50,989 nucleotides of DNA from a bacterium (GTDB lineage: Bacteria > SM23-81 > DAOVCL01), in the NCBI GenBank assembly GCA_029932675.1, contig JAOZPP010000013.1, forward strand, positions 1-50,989. Reading direction: 5' to 3'. Made by a program: the position numbers and the translations under genes. Below are positions 1 to 6,650 of the stretch, piece after piece (position 1 is the stretch's first letter; each line of letters begins with the position of its first letter). A model generated the notes under the pieces. That model searched no databases. It was not told where the DNA came from and saw only the letters and a list, made by a program, of their open reading frames with translations.

Positions 1-1
1 A

Positions 2-38
2 GTTTCAATCCTTGTTTTAGTGGATGTTCCGCTCTCAC
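2..38 (-). CRISPR. First repeat of a CRISPR array leaving the window
   Basis: Read on the minus strand, this 37-nt unit begins GTGAGAGCGG and ends AAGGATTGAAAC, the 3' end typical of type I-B repeats. Only one copy is visible, so the array itself is inferred to continue left of base 1. The orientation makes this the leader-proximal repeat: transcription comes from the cas4 side. The exact repeat borders are a guess because there is no second copy to align. Confidence 0.75.
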
Positions 39-212
39 AGCTCTTTCGGGGTAACTTGTGAGAACATATATAGTTGATATGGTTTCTTCGGCAGTTTAAA
101 TGGCCATTTTCCTCGATCAAATGAGCCAGAAAATGCCCCTTTTCGACCTGCCTTTGCATAAATTTGGGTAATGTAACTGACGATAGTCCAAACGGTTAAC
201 ACTTCTATGCCC
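39..212 (-). promoter_or_regulatory. Probable CRISPR leader
   Basis: This AT-rich stretch of about 175 bases lies between the cas4 stop codon and the first repeat, the usual place of a leader that drives the array and guides spacer insertion. It also happens to be open for 70 codons on the minus strand, running through into the repeat. I treat that reading frame as chance because it would overlap both cas4 and the repeat. No clear -35/-10 pair stands out. Confidence 0.5.
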
Positions 213-797
213 TCAGACACAAATATTTTTGTAACAGCAATCCACACATTTCACCTTGCTTTTGGTCTTCTTCGGATAGTATCCGTTTTGCACAATTCTC
301 AATATCTCCTCAACTATCTTTGAGGCGTTTTCATAATCCGATTGTTTGAATAGAACTTCACGCAGGAAGTTTTTGGAGCGCACATAGACTAAGAACCCCC
401 TTTTTACAGGTTTTCCGTAATTCTCCTGAATGAGCAGTGCTTCCAAGGCCAATTGTGTCCTATGGGTTTTAAAAACATAGGGTCTATATTCAGCGAACTT
501 ATATTCTAAAGGTGCCATTGTACCATCAGCAAGGGAGAGGACCTCATCTACTATTCCCCTGATTTTATACTTAGGGCTGGAAAGATATACGGAGATTTCC
601 TTATCCACACACCCAATCTTCTTTCGCACATACTCTCGGTTAACCTTTGCCTTCCTCTCGTGGACCTCTCTACCCATTAACACCTTGTAACGCAGGTTCT
701 CATGCTGTGGAATTTTCAAGCACTCCATAAAGTAGATAAACCTTGGGCAGAAAAGGTATTCTATGACCTCAGTCGGGGTTATGGAAACGGTATTCAT
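213..797 (-). CDS. cas4: CRISPR-associated exonuclease Cas4
   Basis: This 194-residue RecB-type nuclease trims and orients pre-spacers with Cas1-Cas2. Visible marks are the first cluster cysteine in LFCPRF (C17), H46 in GREVHE, D84 in GIVDEV, E98 and K100 in LEYK, and the C-terminal cysteine cluster C184/C187/C188/C193, which should hold an iron-sulfur cluster. I start at the ATG at 797. The frame stays open to a TTG at 824, but that extension runs into an inverted repeat flanking the neighbouring gene. It is the last cas gene before the leader. Length and motifs are complete. Confidence 0.9.
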   Translation of the reverse strand: MNTVSITPTEVIEYLFCPRFIYFMECLKIPQHENLRYKVLMGREVHERKAKVNREYVRKKIGCVDKEISVYLSSPKYKIRGIVDEVLSLADGTMAPLEYKFAEYRPYVFKTHRTQLALEALLIQENYGKPVKRGFLVYVRSKNFLREVLFKQSDYENASKIVEEILRIVQNGYYPKKTKSKVKCVDCCYKNICV

Positions 798-804
798 TAG
801 AAAA

Positions 805-855
805 AAGTAATGAGCGAGGGGCAAGGAGCGAGGAGTAATGGGTGAGGAGTCGGAG
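805..855 (+). repeat. Left inverted repeat flanking the first four-helix-bundle gene
   Basis: The plus strand here is made of degenerate units such as GAGCAAGGAGTAATGAGC. The same units occur in inverted orientation at 1303-1352, where they encode the repetitive start (MSEEQ, MSEEQ, MSEGK) of the four-helix-bundle protein. The two arms enclose that gene and could pair into a long imperfect stem, the arrangement of 23S rRNA intervening sequences. Confidence 0.65.
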
Positions 856-896
856 CTAATTTAGGTTTCCCATAAATAACCACGTTAAGCCCCTTC

Positions 897-1352
897 TTAC
901 TCCCCATTTTTTATACCTCTCTTCCGAGATCGAATTAAACCAGAAAGCATTCGGCTGACCTCCGCTAAATCCCCATTGAGTTCCTCAAACTTCTTTTCAT
1001 CAAGATAACCAAGCCGGCGACAGATCTCAAATTGTGTGTCCAGCTCACTCACCGAACCTCTGGCAATAATCCAGAACTGCATCTTCTCCTTTGATGATCT
1101 TCGGGCACATCCCTCTGCGATATTACTTGGAATAGAAATTACTGCTCTTTGTATCTGTGAAATGAGGTTATACTGCTCACTCTTTGGAAAGGCCTTCAAG
1201 GTCTTGTAGACGCTTACAACCAGATCAACACTTCTTTGCCATATTACCAGTCTCCGATGCGGCCTTTCCTCTGCTATTTGCCTATCCACAATTCTTTTTC
1301 CTTCGCTCATTACTCCTTGCTCTTCGCTCATTACTACCTGTTCCTCGCTCAC
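897..1352 (-). CDS. Four-helix-bundle protein (23S rRNA intervening-sequence type), copy 1
   Basis: This 151-residue protein has the family's signature features: LVIWQRSVDLV, FPKSEQYNL, SIPSNIAEG and RGSVSELDTQ. The family (TIGR02436, also related in fold to the Avd protein of diversity-generating retroelements) is small and basic, with no agreed function. The GTG start at 1352 overlaps the cas2 stop codon (GTGA), so translation may be coupled. In-frame ATG codons at residues 8 and 15 are alternatives. Residues 1-18 come from the degenerate flanking repeat, three similar seven-residue units. The gene sits between cas2 and cas4, where no such gene normally occurs, and looks inserted. Confidence 0.85.
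   Translation of the reverse strand: MSEEQVVMSEEQGVMSEGKRIVDRQIAEERPHRRLVIWQRSVDLVVSVYKTLKAFPKSEQYNLISQIQRAVISIPSNIAEGCARRSSKEKMQFWIIARGSVSELDTQFEICRRLGYLDEKKFEELNGDLAEVSRMLSGLIRSRKRGIKNGE
1303..1352 (-). repeat. Right inverted repeat of the copy 1 element
   Basis: These are minus-strand units (GAGCAAGGAGTAATGAGC and variants) that mirror 805-855. They begin exactly at the cas2 stop codon and double as the first codons of the four-helix-bundle gene. Confidence 0.6.
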
Positions 1353-1639
1353 AGAAACAGCGCCTTTACCTCATCTGTCACCAGTTTTTTATCAAATGCC
1401 TGGCCAATGAGTTTGACCTTATTAAAATCATCTTTGCACATAGGGAAGATATAGACGGAATCCTTTTCCTCATTCACCAGGTTTTTTATCTTCAGGCTCA
1501 GTTCGTCAATCCGGTTAAGGTTGAGGTCACCGAGAAAAACCGATTTCTGAACCCGATAGATCCCGGTCCCCAGACAAGTTTTGGCTACTTTATTCCGGAC
1601 TTTATTGTCCTGTATATCGTAAATCACCCAAGTAAGCAT
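1349..1639 (-). CDS. cas2: CRISPR-associated Cas2
   Basis: This 96-residue, ferredoxin-like small protein is the structural partner of Cas1 in spacer integration. The start MLTWVIYDIQDNKVR carries the conserved aspartate (D8) after the first strand, and FPMCKDDF falls in the last strand region. I chose the ATG at 1639; a TTG two codons upstream is also open. No good ribosome-binding site precedes it, perhaps because the upstream DNA is the inverted repeat of a second inserted element. Its stop codon overlaps the next gene. Both neighbours are four-helix-bundle genes, so cas2 is isolated from cas1 and cas4. Confidence 0.9.
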   Translation of the reverse strand: MLTWVIYDIQDNKVRNKVAKTCLGTGIYRVQKSVFLGDLNLNRIDELSLKIKNLVNEEKDSVYIFPMCKDDFNKVKLIGQAFDKKLVTDEVKALFL

Positions 1640-1650
1640 TGGCAAGGAGA

Positions 1651-1690
1651 TTAAGAAATTAGAAAATGGAAAATAGAAAATAAGAAACGG
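1651..1690 (+). repeat. Left inverted repeat flanking the second four-helix-bundle gene
   Basis: The plus strand carries AAAATGGAAAATAGAAAATA-type units. The same units appear inverted at 2096-2178, beyond the other end of the gene at 1700-2095. The unit sequence differs completely from that of the copy 1 element, so the two elements arrived independently. Confidence 0.65.
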
Positions 1691-1699
1691 ATGAATAAA

Positions 1700-2095
1700 T
1701 CAGACAATCATGGTTTTCTTGTAATCCTGTTGTAGCTCTTCGGTTCGGGAGATGTAAGCGTTAAGCACTTTTAAAAGATGAAAAGCGTCATTACGATAAC
1801 TGAGATATTCCTCTTCGGAGATATAATGCTCGTCAAGGCAAACATTTAGATCGTCTAACAATTCATAAAGAGAACCTCGTGATTGTCGGCAGAACTGGAT
1901 ATTCTCTTGATAATGGTATCTCCCGTATCCCTCTGCGATGTTGTTTGTTAGAGAAACCGCCGCTCTTCTCATCTGTGAATTAAGATTGTATTGCTCATCC
2001 TTAGGCAGTTTGCTAGCTAGCTCATATATCCGCTTTCTGAATGCACGAGCAAGTTTATAAGCTTCCAGATCCTCGAAAGACTTAATTTCCCTCAA
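1700..2095 (-). CDS. Four-helix-bundle protein (23S rRNA intervening-sequence type), copy 2
   Basis: This 131-residue protein has the family's signature in LEAYKLARAF, LPKDEQYNL, RRAAVSLTNNIAEGYGR and RGSLYELLDDL. It is only distantly similar to copy 1, so it is not a tandem duplication. It lies between cas1 and cas2, with inverted repeats on both sides. The repeat on the cas1 side supplies the last cas1 codons. The function of the family is unknown; proteins of this type occur inside 23S rRNA genes as intervening-sequence ORFs and, more often, free in genomes next to such repeats. Confidence 0.85.
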   Translation of the reverse strand: MREIKSFEDLEAYKLARAFRKRIYELASKLPKDEQYNLNSQMRRAAVSLTNNIAEGYGRYHYQENIQFCRQSRGSLYELLDDLNVCLDEHYISEEEYLSYRNDAFHLLKVLNAYISRTEELQQDYKKTMIV

Positions 2096-2178
2096 TTCTT
2101 TCCCCTTGTCTTTATTTCCCCAATTTCCATTTTCTTAATTTCCGTCATTTTTTATTTTCTCATTTTCCATTTTCCCAA
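2096..2178 (-). repeat. Right inverted repeat of the copy 2 element
   Basis: On the minus strand this reads as tandem degenerate AAATTGGGAAAATGGAAAAT units, the mirror of 1651-1690. It overlaps the 3' end of cas1: the last residues NWENGK and the stop codon are read from the repeat, so the original cas1 C-terminus was probably replaced. Confidence 0.6.
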
Positions 2179-3155
2179 TTTCTCTCAGCCTTTATCAATT
2201 GGTTTGCCACTCTGTGGCACTCAAATTGGATTGTATCCCTTTGCTGGATGTTCCTTCCCCTGTAACGCACCTTCGTTTCTAATCTCTTGTTAAGGGCTGC
2301 GATGAGGAGCTTTTTTCCTTCCCGGTTAAGGGTGACCCCGTTTCTGATCTGGTCAAAATGCTCCCTTTTTGCTTCCCTTTTACTGAAGAGGTAAAAGGTT
2401 GTTTTCTCCCCTAAGATGCGGAAGGGCTCAATCAGGTCGAAGACAAGGGATTTCTTGTTGTAGTTGTCAGTATGGAGAAAGCCGATATAGGGATCCAGTC
2501 CAGCCAGAATGCAGGCTTTCTCCACCATTGAATAGAGAACTCCATAGCTATAGTTGAGCATTGCGTTGAAGCCATCCTTGGCTGGCTGACGACTGCGTCC
2601 CTCGAACCTCCAGGCCTTGGGGATGAGATATCCTAAGGCAGCAAAATAGCTGCGTCCTGCCCCTCCTTCGATGCCCATCAGGTTGCCCCGCTTCTCCTCT
2701 AAGGTTCCAGAGACCCCTTTGACCTTCTCCTTGGCATGCCTAAGGCTCTTCAGAAAGGTATCTATCTTTTCCGCCTTCGATTCGCGGTGGCGCTTGAGGT
2801 CCTCCAAAAATTGAATCTGGTTCTCTATCTTCTTCTTAATCCATCCAGTAACTAACTTTAATCCCTCCTCAGTTTCAGAGATCTCCAGTTGTCGCCTCCT
2901 GATTTTGGTGGTGGAGCCAAGTTTGGATTGCCAAACCCTTCCATAGGGATTGCCAAAGCGGTCTAAGAAGACTACGTCAATGTTGTGGTTCATAGCCAGT
3001 TCGATGGCATCAGAGGAGAAAGCGGCACAGGTGGTCACCAAAATGGACTGGACCTTGTGGACGGAGATCAGGTTGCGTTGCTCGCCAACCTTTATCTGGA
3101 AGCAATCACCAGACTTGGAGAGATAGGCTCCCGGTGTATTCAGGACAAGTTGCAT
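2160..3155 (-). CDS. cas1: CRISPR-associated endonuclease Cas1
   Basis: This is the integrase of spacer acquisition, 331 residues and the usual length. The metal-binding residues are in place: E163 in GIEGGAGRSYF, H228 in GFLHTD, and D240/E243 in FDLIEPFR. The start is MQLVLNTPGAYL, with an N-terminal beta domain followed by the helical domain. The C-terminal six residues come from an inverted repeat. No gene lies directly upstream on this strand, so adaptation is presumably transcribed from near 3160-3260 independently of the interference genes. Confidence 0.95.
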   Translation of the reverse strand: MQLVLNTPGAYLSKSGDCFQIKVGEQRNLISVHKVQSILVTTCAAFSSDAIELAMNHNIDVVFLDRFGNPYGRVWQSKLGSTTKIRRRQLEISETEEGLKLVTGWIKKKIENQIQFLEDLKRHRESKAEKIDTFLKSLRHAKEKVKGVSGTLEEKRGNLMGIEGGAGRSYFAALGYLIPKAWRFEGRSRQPAKDGFNAMLNYSYGVLYSMVEKACILAGLDPYIGFLHTDNYNKKSLVFDLIEPFRILGEKTTFYLFSKREAKREHFDQIRNGVTLNREGKKLLIAALNKRLETKVRYRGRNIQQRDTIQFECHRVANQLIKAERNWENGK

Positions 3156-3270
3156 TTTATTCCAGAATATGAATGAGTGGATCGTAGGTCGTTACTCGTG
3201 TGGTCTCGGAATTAGAGTTTTTCGTCATTAACTTCAAGCCCGCATTGAAGTGCGGTAGAAGTTGGTTACT

Positions 3271-3453
3271 TTAAGCAACCCAAAATACAATTGGAACATA
3301 GGACCGTTGGAAATTTATGAATAATAGGAAATGGTCCTTCCAGGAGGGGATCGATTTCCGCTTTGTTTTCCTGGGTAAAAGAGGGGTAAACTTCTTTGTG
3401 CCCCAAAAGTTCCAACGCACTAAGGTTTCAAAAAGTATCTCTTTCTCTATCAT
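3271..3453 (-). pseudogene. Possible N-terminal remnant of an AAA ATPase
   Basis: This open frame of 60 codons starts MIEKEILFETLVRWNFWG, which resembles the first residues of DUF4143-type AAA ATPases (COG1373). The family's next segment, the Walker A region, is absent and the reading frame ends in unrelated sequence. Those ATPases are about 400 residues, so if the match is right only about 10% is left. The assignment rests on one short motif. Three spaced direct repeats lie just upstream. Confidence 0.35.
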
Positions 3454-3475
3454 TTTGCCCTATTTTTTCAAAGAT

Positions 3476-3556
3476 AACAAGTGAGTTGGTAAAATTCAAG
3501 CATATTCTACCAGTATGTTGGTAATTTTGTAAACATTTTAACAAGTGTACTGGTTA
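3476..3556. promoter_or_regulatory. Three 17-bp direct repeats at an exact 32-bp period
   Basis: Copies start at 3476 (AACAAGTGAGTTGGTAA), 3508 (TACCAGTATGTTGGTAA) and 3540 (AACAAGTGTACTGGTTA). The 32-bp step is close to three helical turns, which would put a bound protein on the same face each time. Position upstream of the ATPase remnant suggests an operator array. With three copies and 15-bp gaps it is not a CRISPR. Confidence 0.5.
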
Positions 3557-3571
3557 TCCTTAAATTTGGGT

Positions 3572-4121
3572 TTATTCCTTAAGCACTTTCATCAGTCTAT
3601 TCCAGATGGCCATATCTTCAGCCTCATCCGATATTTTCTGTGCCCAAGACTCCAGATACTTTCTATCCAACCTTCCCTTATGTCTTAGGGCTATCCCTTC
3701 AGCATCAATCAAATCCCTAAGGCGATTGGGAATTATCTTGAGCAGCAGAAGATCTTCCTTGGAGGGGAGAAATACATCCTTACCAAAGATTTTTACTGAG
3801 ACCTTTCTTTTCAAGGCACTCCTTTCAAGTTCAGTGGAGGCAATCAAGAGGTCAAGATGAAGCTCCTCAAGAAAGAGTCTGAATACCCCTCTTTCTCTGG
3901 CCTCGGATAAGACCGTCTTTTTATCAAAATCAAATCCCTTCTCTTCTGCTCTGGCAAGAAATGATCTCAGTTCGGATTTCTTTGAAGATTATGATATCAA
4001 CATCCTGGGTGAATCTTGGTTCTCCAAAGACACCAACGGCGATTCCACCGATAATTAAATACTCAATCTTGGCTTCCTCTATCAATTCAATGCAGGTTCT
4101 AAAATAGTCCTTAAACTCCAT
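3572..4121 (-). pseudogene. Frameshifted nucleotidyltransferase of a toxin-antitoxin-like pair
   Basis: The first part (from the ATG at 4121) reads IEYLIIGGIAVGVFGEPRF followed by TQDVDIII, a minimal nucleotidyltransferase core with the GG motif (residues 25-26) and D40/D42. The frame breaks near 3960-3975. One frame over, the protein continues FLARAEEKGFDFDKKTVLSE and runs on to LMKVLKE at 3572. A single small indel explains the break. Its start overlaps the stop of the small gene at 4111-4293, which is intact. Either an inactivated toxin gene or an assembly error. Confidence 0.7.
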
Positions 4122-4293
4122 TCTTTGTAAACTCCTTCTTTATTCTCCTAAATTCCTTATCCAATCCTGAATTGAGAAGAAATTCCATTATCTTTATGCT
4201 TTCTTCTATCTTCAACCTCTGTAAATACTTTACCCTTTCCGCCTCCAGCTTCTCAAACCTGGTTTTATCCCACAAGCTAAAATCTTTTTTCAT
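4111..4293 (-). CDS. Small partner of the nucleotidyltransferase (putative antitoxin)
   Basis: This 60-residue protein, MKKDFSLWDKTRFEKLEA and onward, is mostly charged helix. Small helical genes of this sort are often found just before nucleotidyltransferase genes, and here the two overlap by 11 bases. I start at the second ATG (4293), since the first (4314) adds a stretch (MRDLGGE) that looks like leader DNA. The role as an antitoxin is inferred only from the gene arrangement. Confidence 0.5.
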   Translation of the reverse strand: MKKDFSLWDKTRFEKLEAERVKYLQRLKIEESIKIMEFLLNSGLDKEFRRIKKEFTKNGV

Positions 4294-4397
4294 CTCACCC
4301 CCCAAATCCCTCAACTGTATTACCCGAATTATTCACAAATTGGAAACGAATTGGCATAACCCTCTTAAATTTAAGGTATTATGTGTTTGTCTTGTAG

Positions 4398-4419
4398 GGA
4401 CAGACATTTATGTCTGTCC
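4398..4419. repeat. Perfect short palindrome
   Basis: GGACAGACAT followed by its near-exact complement, with a TTAT-like centre, forms a 22-nt hairpin in the 120-base gap between two TA pairs. Similar palindromes occur at 15796, 15821, 29355 and 39781. No T-tract follows, so it is not an obvious terminator. Confidence 0.6.
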
Positions 4420-4435
4420 GCCGTTTCTAAGCCGT

Positions 4436-5065
4436 TCAACCAGCTTGAGCCAATTTCTTAACTTCTTCTTGAAAGAAGGTTTTTACCTCCCTCCAACTTA
4501 CCTCAGAGAGCATCTCCGGCATTGGTTCTTCTTCGGCATCAGCGAAATAAACGAGGCTCTTCAGGATGTGATATTCGCTGTAGGACGGAGAATCATATTT
4601 TTCCGCTAAGAATTCAAACAATTCCTTTAAGGAAAAGGTTTTGCAGACAAAGAATAGATCGATAAAGTCCTTTTTGCTCCCCCGGCCCGAAATAGCTGTA
4701 AGCTTCATAGTAGTGGCTATATCCGGTATCTGGGCAATTTTCAATTTGCCTTTAAAGCTAATTGGCCGTCGTAAAAGAGGATAGTCATATCTGAAGAAAC
4801 TCAACTGCGTTCCTCCTATCTCAACGGTCAGAGTGTCCTCTGCCTCTCTGAGCAGGGAGACATCTCCAGCCTTTCCCATCTGTGGGAGAAGCTCTGGGGT
4901 GCGAAATTGGGTTTGAGTGAAGAAGGCGAAATCTAAGGATCTCCTGTGGCCAAGTTGTAGAGCCAGCCCTGTCCCCCCTGCTAAGTAGAATTGCTCGATA
5001 ATTGGTTGATCTTTCAGAATTTCCAGAATGGATTGCTGTTTTTCTGGGAGGATATTTTCGAACAT
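4436..5065 (-). CDS. AbiEii/AbiGii-type nucleotidyltransferase (putative toxin)
   Basis: This 209-residue protein has the DUF1814 core FYLAGGTGLALQLGHRRSLD (residues 26-45) and a later MKLTAISGRGSKKDFIDLFF block, both typical of the family. In type IV TA pairs these enzymes modify RNA with a nucleotide. Here the segment after HRRS is LDFAFF, where the family normally has two aspartates (DFDFF). One metal-binding aspartate is therefore alanine, which may disable the enzyme. The start ATG has a good GGAGGA site. It overlaps the upstream DUF6922 gene by 52 bases. Confidence 0.85.
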   Translation of the reverse strand: MFENILPEKQQSILEILKDQPIIEQFYLAGGTGLALQLGHRRSLDFAFFTQTQFRTPELLPQMGKAGDVSLLREAEDTLTVEIGGTQLSFFRYDYPLLRRPISFKGKLKIAQIPDIATTMKLTAISGRGSKKDFIDLFFVCKTFSLKELFEFLAEKYDSPSYSEYHILKSLVYFADAEEEPMPEMLSEVSWREVKTFFQEEVKKLAQAG

Positions 5066-5319
5066 TCCTCCTCCTCTATCCCTAAGATCAGTTCCCAGAA
5101 ATTAAGCGTTTTGGGAGAGAGCCTTTTCCAACCGCCGTTGATGATGAACTCCTTTAATTCCTCTTGGTCTATATGGCCAAGTAACCAACGGGTCGCCTCC
5201 AGAGAACCATATTCCAAAATCCTCAGGCTAATAAACTTCTTATCCTTCTTCCAGGAAAGTTTATCAAAATTAGTATCCCAAAAGAGGCTCCTATACTTCC
5301 TTGGTATCTTTACTTCCAT
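5014..5319 (-). CDS. DUF6922-type antitoxin
   Basis: This 101-residue protein contains SLFWDTNFDKLSWKKDKKFI, LEYGSLEATRWLLG and LSPKTLNFWELIL, the pattern of DUF6922 proteins that regularly precede AbiEii-type nucleotidyltransferases. The downstream gene overlaps its 3' end, which is usual for such pairs. It probably acts as antitoxin and autoregulator. Both members of this pair keep an open frame, unlike most TA pairs in this window. Confidence 0.75.
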   Translation of the reverse strand: MEVKIPRKYRSLFWDTNFDKLSWKKDKKFISLRILEYGSLEATRWLLGHIDQEELKEFIINGGWKRLSPKTLNFWELILGIEEEECSKISSQKNSNPFWKF

Positions 5320-5513
5320 CTTAGACGACCTGAGATCTTAGGAATTTCCATTTTGCGCCAGGATAAACAGAATAGATAAGACTTCTCCACCACGTAGGTT
5401 GCCCCTAAACCAATTGGAATAGGGGGGGGTACCTCCGTACATATAGAAGAGGGGTTGGGCTGTAGGGAGTCCAGTAGATCCTGTTTATCCTGTCAAAGAC
5501 CAACCGAAGGGTG

Positions 5514-5951
5514 CTAAGTTCGCTTATTTCTCTCCATCAGCTCGCGGGCAAGCCTTTCGGCTGCCTTGGCACTTGGAGAAGGTCGCATCTCCAAGAGACC
5601 ATAAACGAGCTTCAGCTCCTTTCCGCAAGCTCCACATTTGGCGAACAGGGCCATCCCAACCATCTGTTTGCTGTCCATCTTTCCACCGTAGGCTCCAAGC
5701 ATATATTCGGTAGGATCATATATCTCCAACGGTGGGGCCACCTTACCGCAGTGGGGGCAGGTTAGGATCTCCCAGGTTTCATCATCGTAGGCATATTCAA
5801 TCCCCTTCATTCTCAAGCTCATCTCACCTAACCTCAAAGCTAAATCCCTTTTTGGAACCCCCAGCTTTTTAGCCAACTTCGATAATTCCGGCCCCGCTTC
5901 CAGCATAGCCTCCCGTATTTCTTTGTCAGAATAATCATCTATCTTTTTCAT
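5514..5951 (-). CDS. Small HTH/zinc-ribbon protein encoded directly after cas6
   Basis: This 145-residue protein matches no Cas family I know. Residues 19-45 (ELSKLAKKLGVPKRDLALRL) look like a helix-turn-helix. Residues 65-68 (CPHC) and 106-109 (CGAC) form a zinc ribbon with a 37-residue insert. The gene starts 12 bases after the cas6 stop, with a strong site (AGGATAGGAAG) before its ATG, so it is the last gene of the interference operon. About 195 bases then separate it from the next TA pair. It could be an autoregulator, an accessory subunit or a passenger; the sequence does not decide. Confidence 0.75.
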   Translation of the reverse strand: MKKIDDYSDKEIREAMLEAGPELSKLAKKLGVPKRDLALRLGEMSLRMKGIEYAYDDETWEILTCPHCGKVAPPLEIYDPTEYMLGAYGGKMDSKQMVGMALFAKCGACGKELKLVYGLLEMRPSPSAKAAERLARELMERNKRT

Positions 5952-5963
5952 CTTCCTATCCTT

Positions 5964-6650
5964 TTATTTTGACCTTGTTTTTTGGTTTTCAACCTTCACC
6001 ACAGTCCCAAACCCCCGTGAGACAGACTTGCCAATGCCGAGGTAGTTAGGGATGTCAAAGTTCACCTGAAATGTGCCCTTAAATCCTAAAACAGGGATAT
6101 CATCCAGATTAAAGGTATACTCAAAAGCATTCATATCCCCTACAATAATTTCATCTGTAACGACCTCTCTGAGAGACTTGGAGAGCGATAAGAGGTTCCC
6201 AATGAGGATTCGCTTGAGCAACATTATCCTTTTGGTCCCTAAGTTTGTCCTGAGATACTTCTTATAATTATCTTGATTCAAAGCATACCAAGGAGATAGG
6301 AATCTATATTGAATCTGGTCCTCAGTTGTTCCAAAGCTTACCTCTTCAATCTTAATACTCTTTTGGAACACCTCATACTCTTTGTCATCTAACACGAGTT
6401 GCTGTATCTCTATAAATTTTTCCTTTAAGGCATCGACTCCTTCTGTTAATCCTATTATGTAAGGGATGCCTTTGATAATCTTGTACTGGATCCTTGGGTA
6501 ATGATAGATTAACCTTCTATCCTCTGTATGTTGATGAAATAAGGGATCGTTTTTATATAGATTTCCAAAGTATCCTCTTATCTTCTCAGCCATTCTGGGG
6601 CTAAAGTAACGATTTGATTCAATTTTGAAGATCAACAATTTAAGTTTCAT
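5964..6650 (-). CDS. cas6: CRISPR RNA endonuclease Cas6
   Basis: This 228-residue RAMP protein cuts the CRISPR transcript within the repeat. The C-terminal glycine-rich loop GIGKSVSRGFGTVVK identifies the family. The start MKLKLLIF is a first ferredoxin-like strand. The ATG at 6650 overlaps the cas3 stop as TGATG; the frame can also be read from a GTG at 6665. The N-terminal half has several histidines (FHQHTEDRRLIYHYP) that could include the catalytic one. Gene order cas3-cas6 at the operon's end differs from the common type I-B order with cas6 first. Confidence 0.88.
   Translation of the reverse strand: MKLKLLIFKIESNRYFSPRMAEKIRGYFGNLYKNDPLFHQHTEDRRLIYHYPRIQYKIIKGIPYIIGLTEGVDALKEKFIEIQQLVLDDKEYEVFQKSIKIEEVSFGTTEDQIQYRFLSPWYALNQDNYKKYLRTNLGTKRIMLLKRILIGNLLSLSKSLREVVTDEIIVGDMNAFEYTFNLDDIPVLGFKGTFQVNFDIPNYLGIGKSVSRGFGTVVKVENQKTRSK

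Noticed and set aside
35-247. A 70-codon minus-strand frame across the leader
   Set aside because: It overlaps cas4 and the first CRISPR repeat, has no ribosome-binding site and no known protein pattern. A leader is the simpler explanation.
897-2095. The four-helix-bundle genes as Avd of a diversity-generating retroelement
   Set aside because: No reverse transcriptase gene and no pair of template and variable repeats with adenine-specific changes is visible in the window.
3476-3556. Three spaced repeats as a mini CRISPR array
   Set aside because: The repeats are only 17 bases with 15-base gaps, are imperfect and differ from the I-B repeat at the left edge. An operator array fits better.
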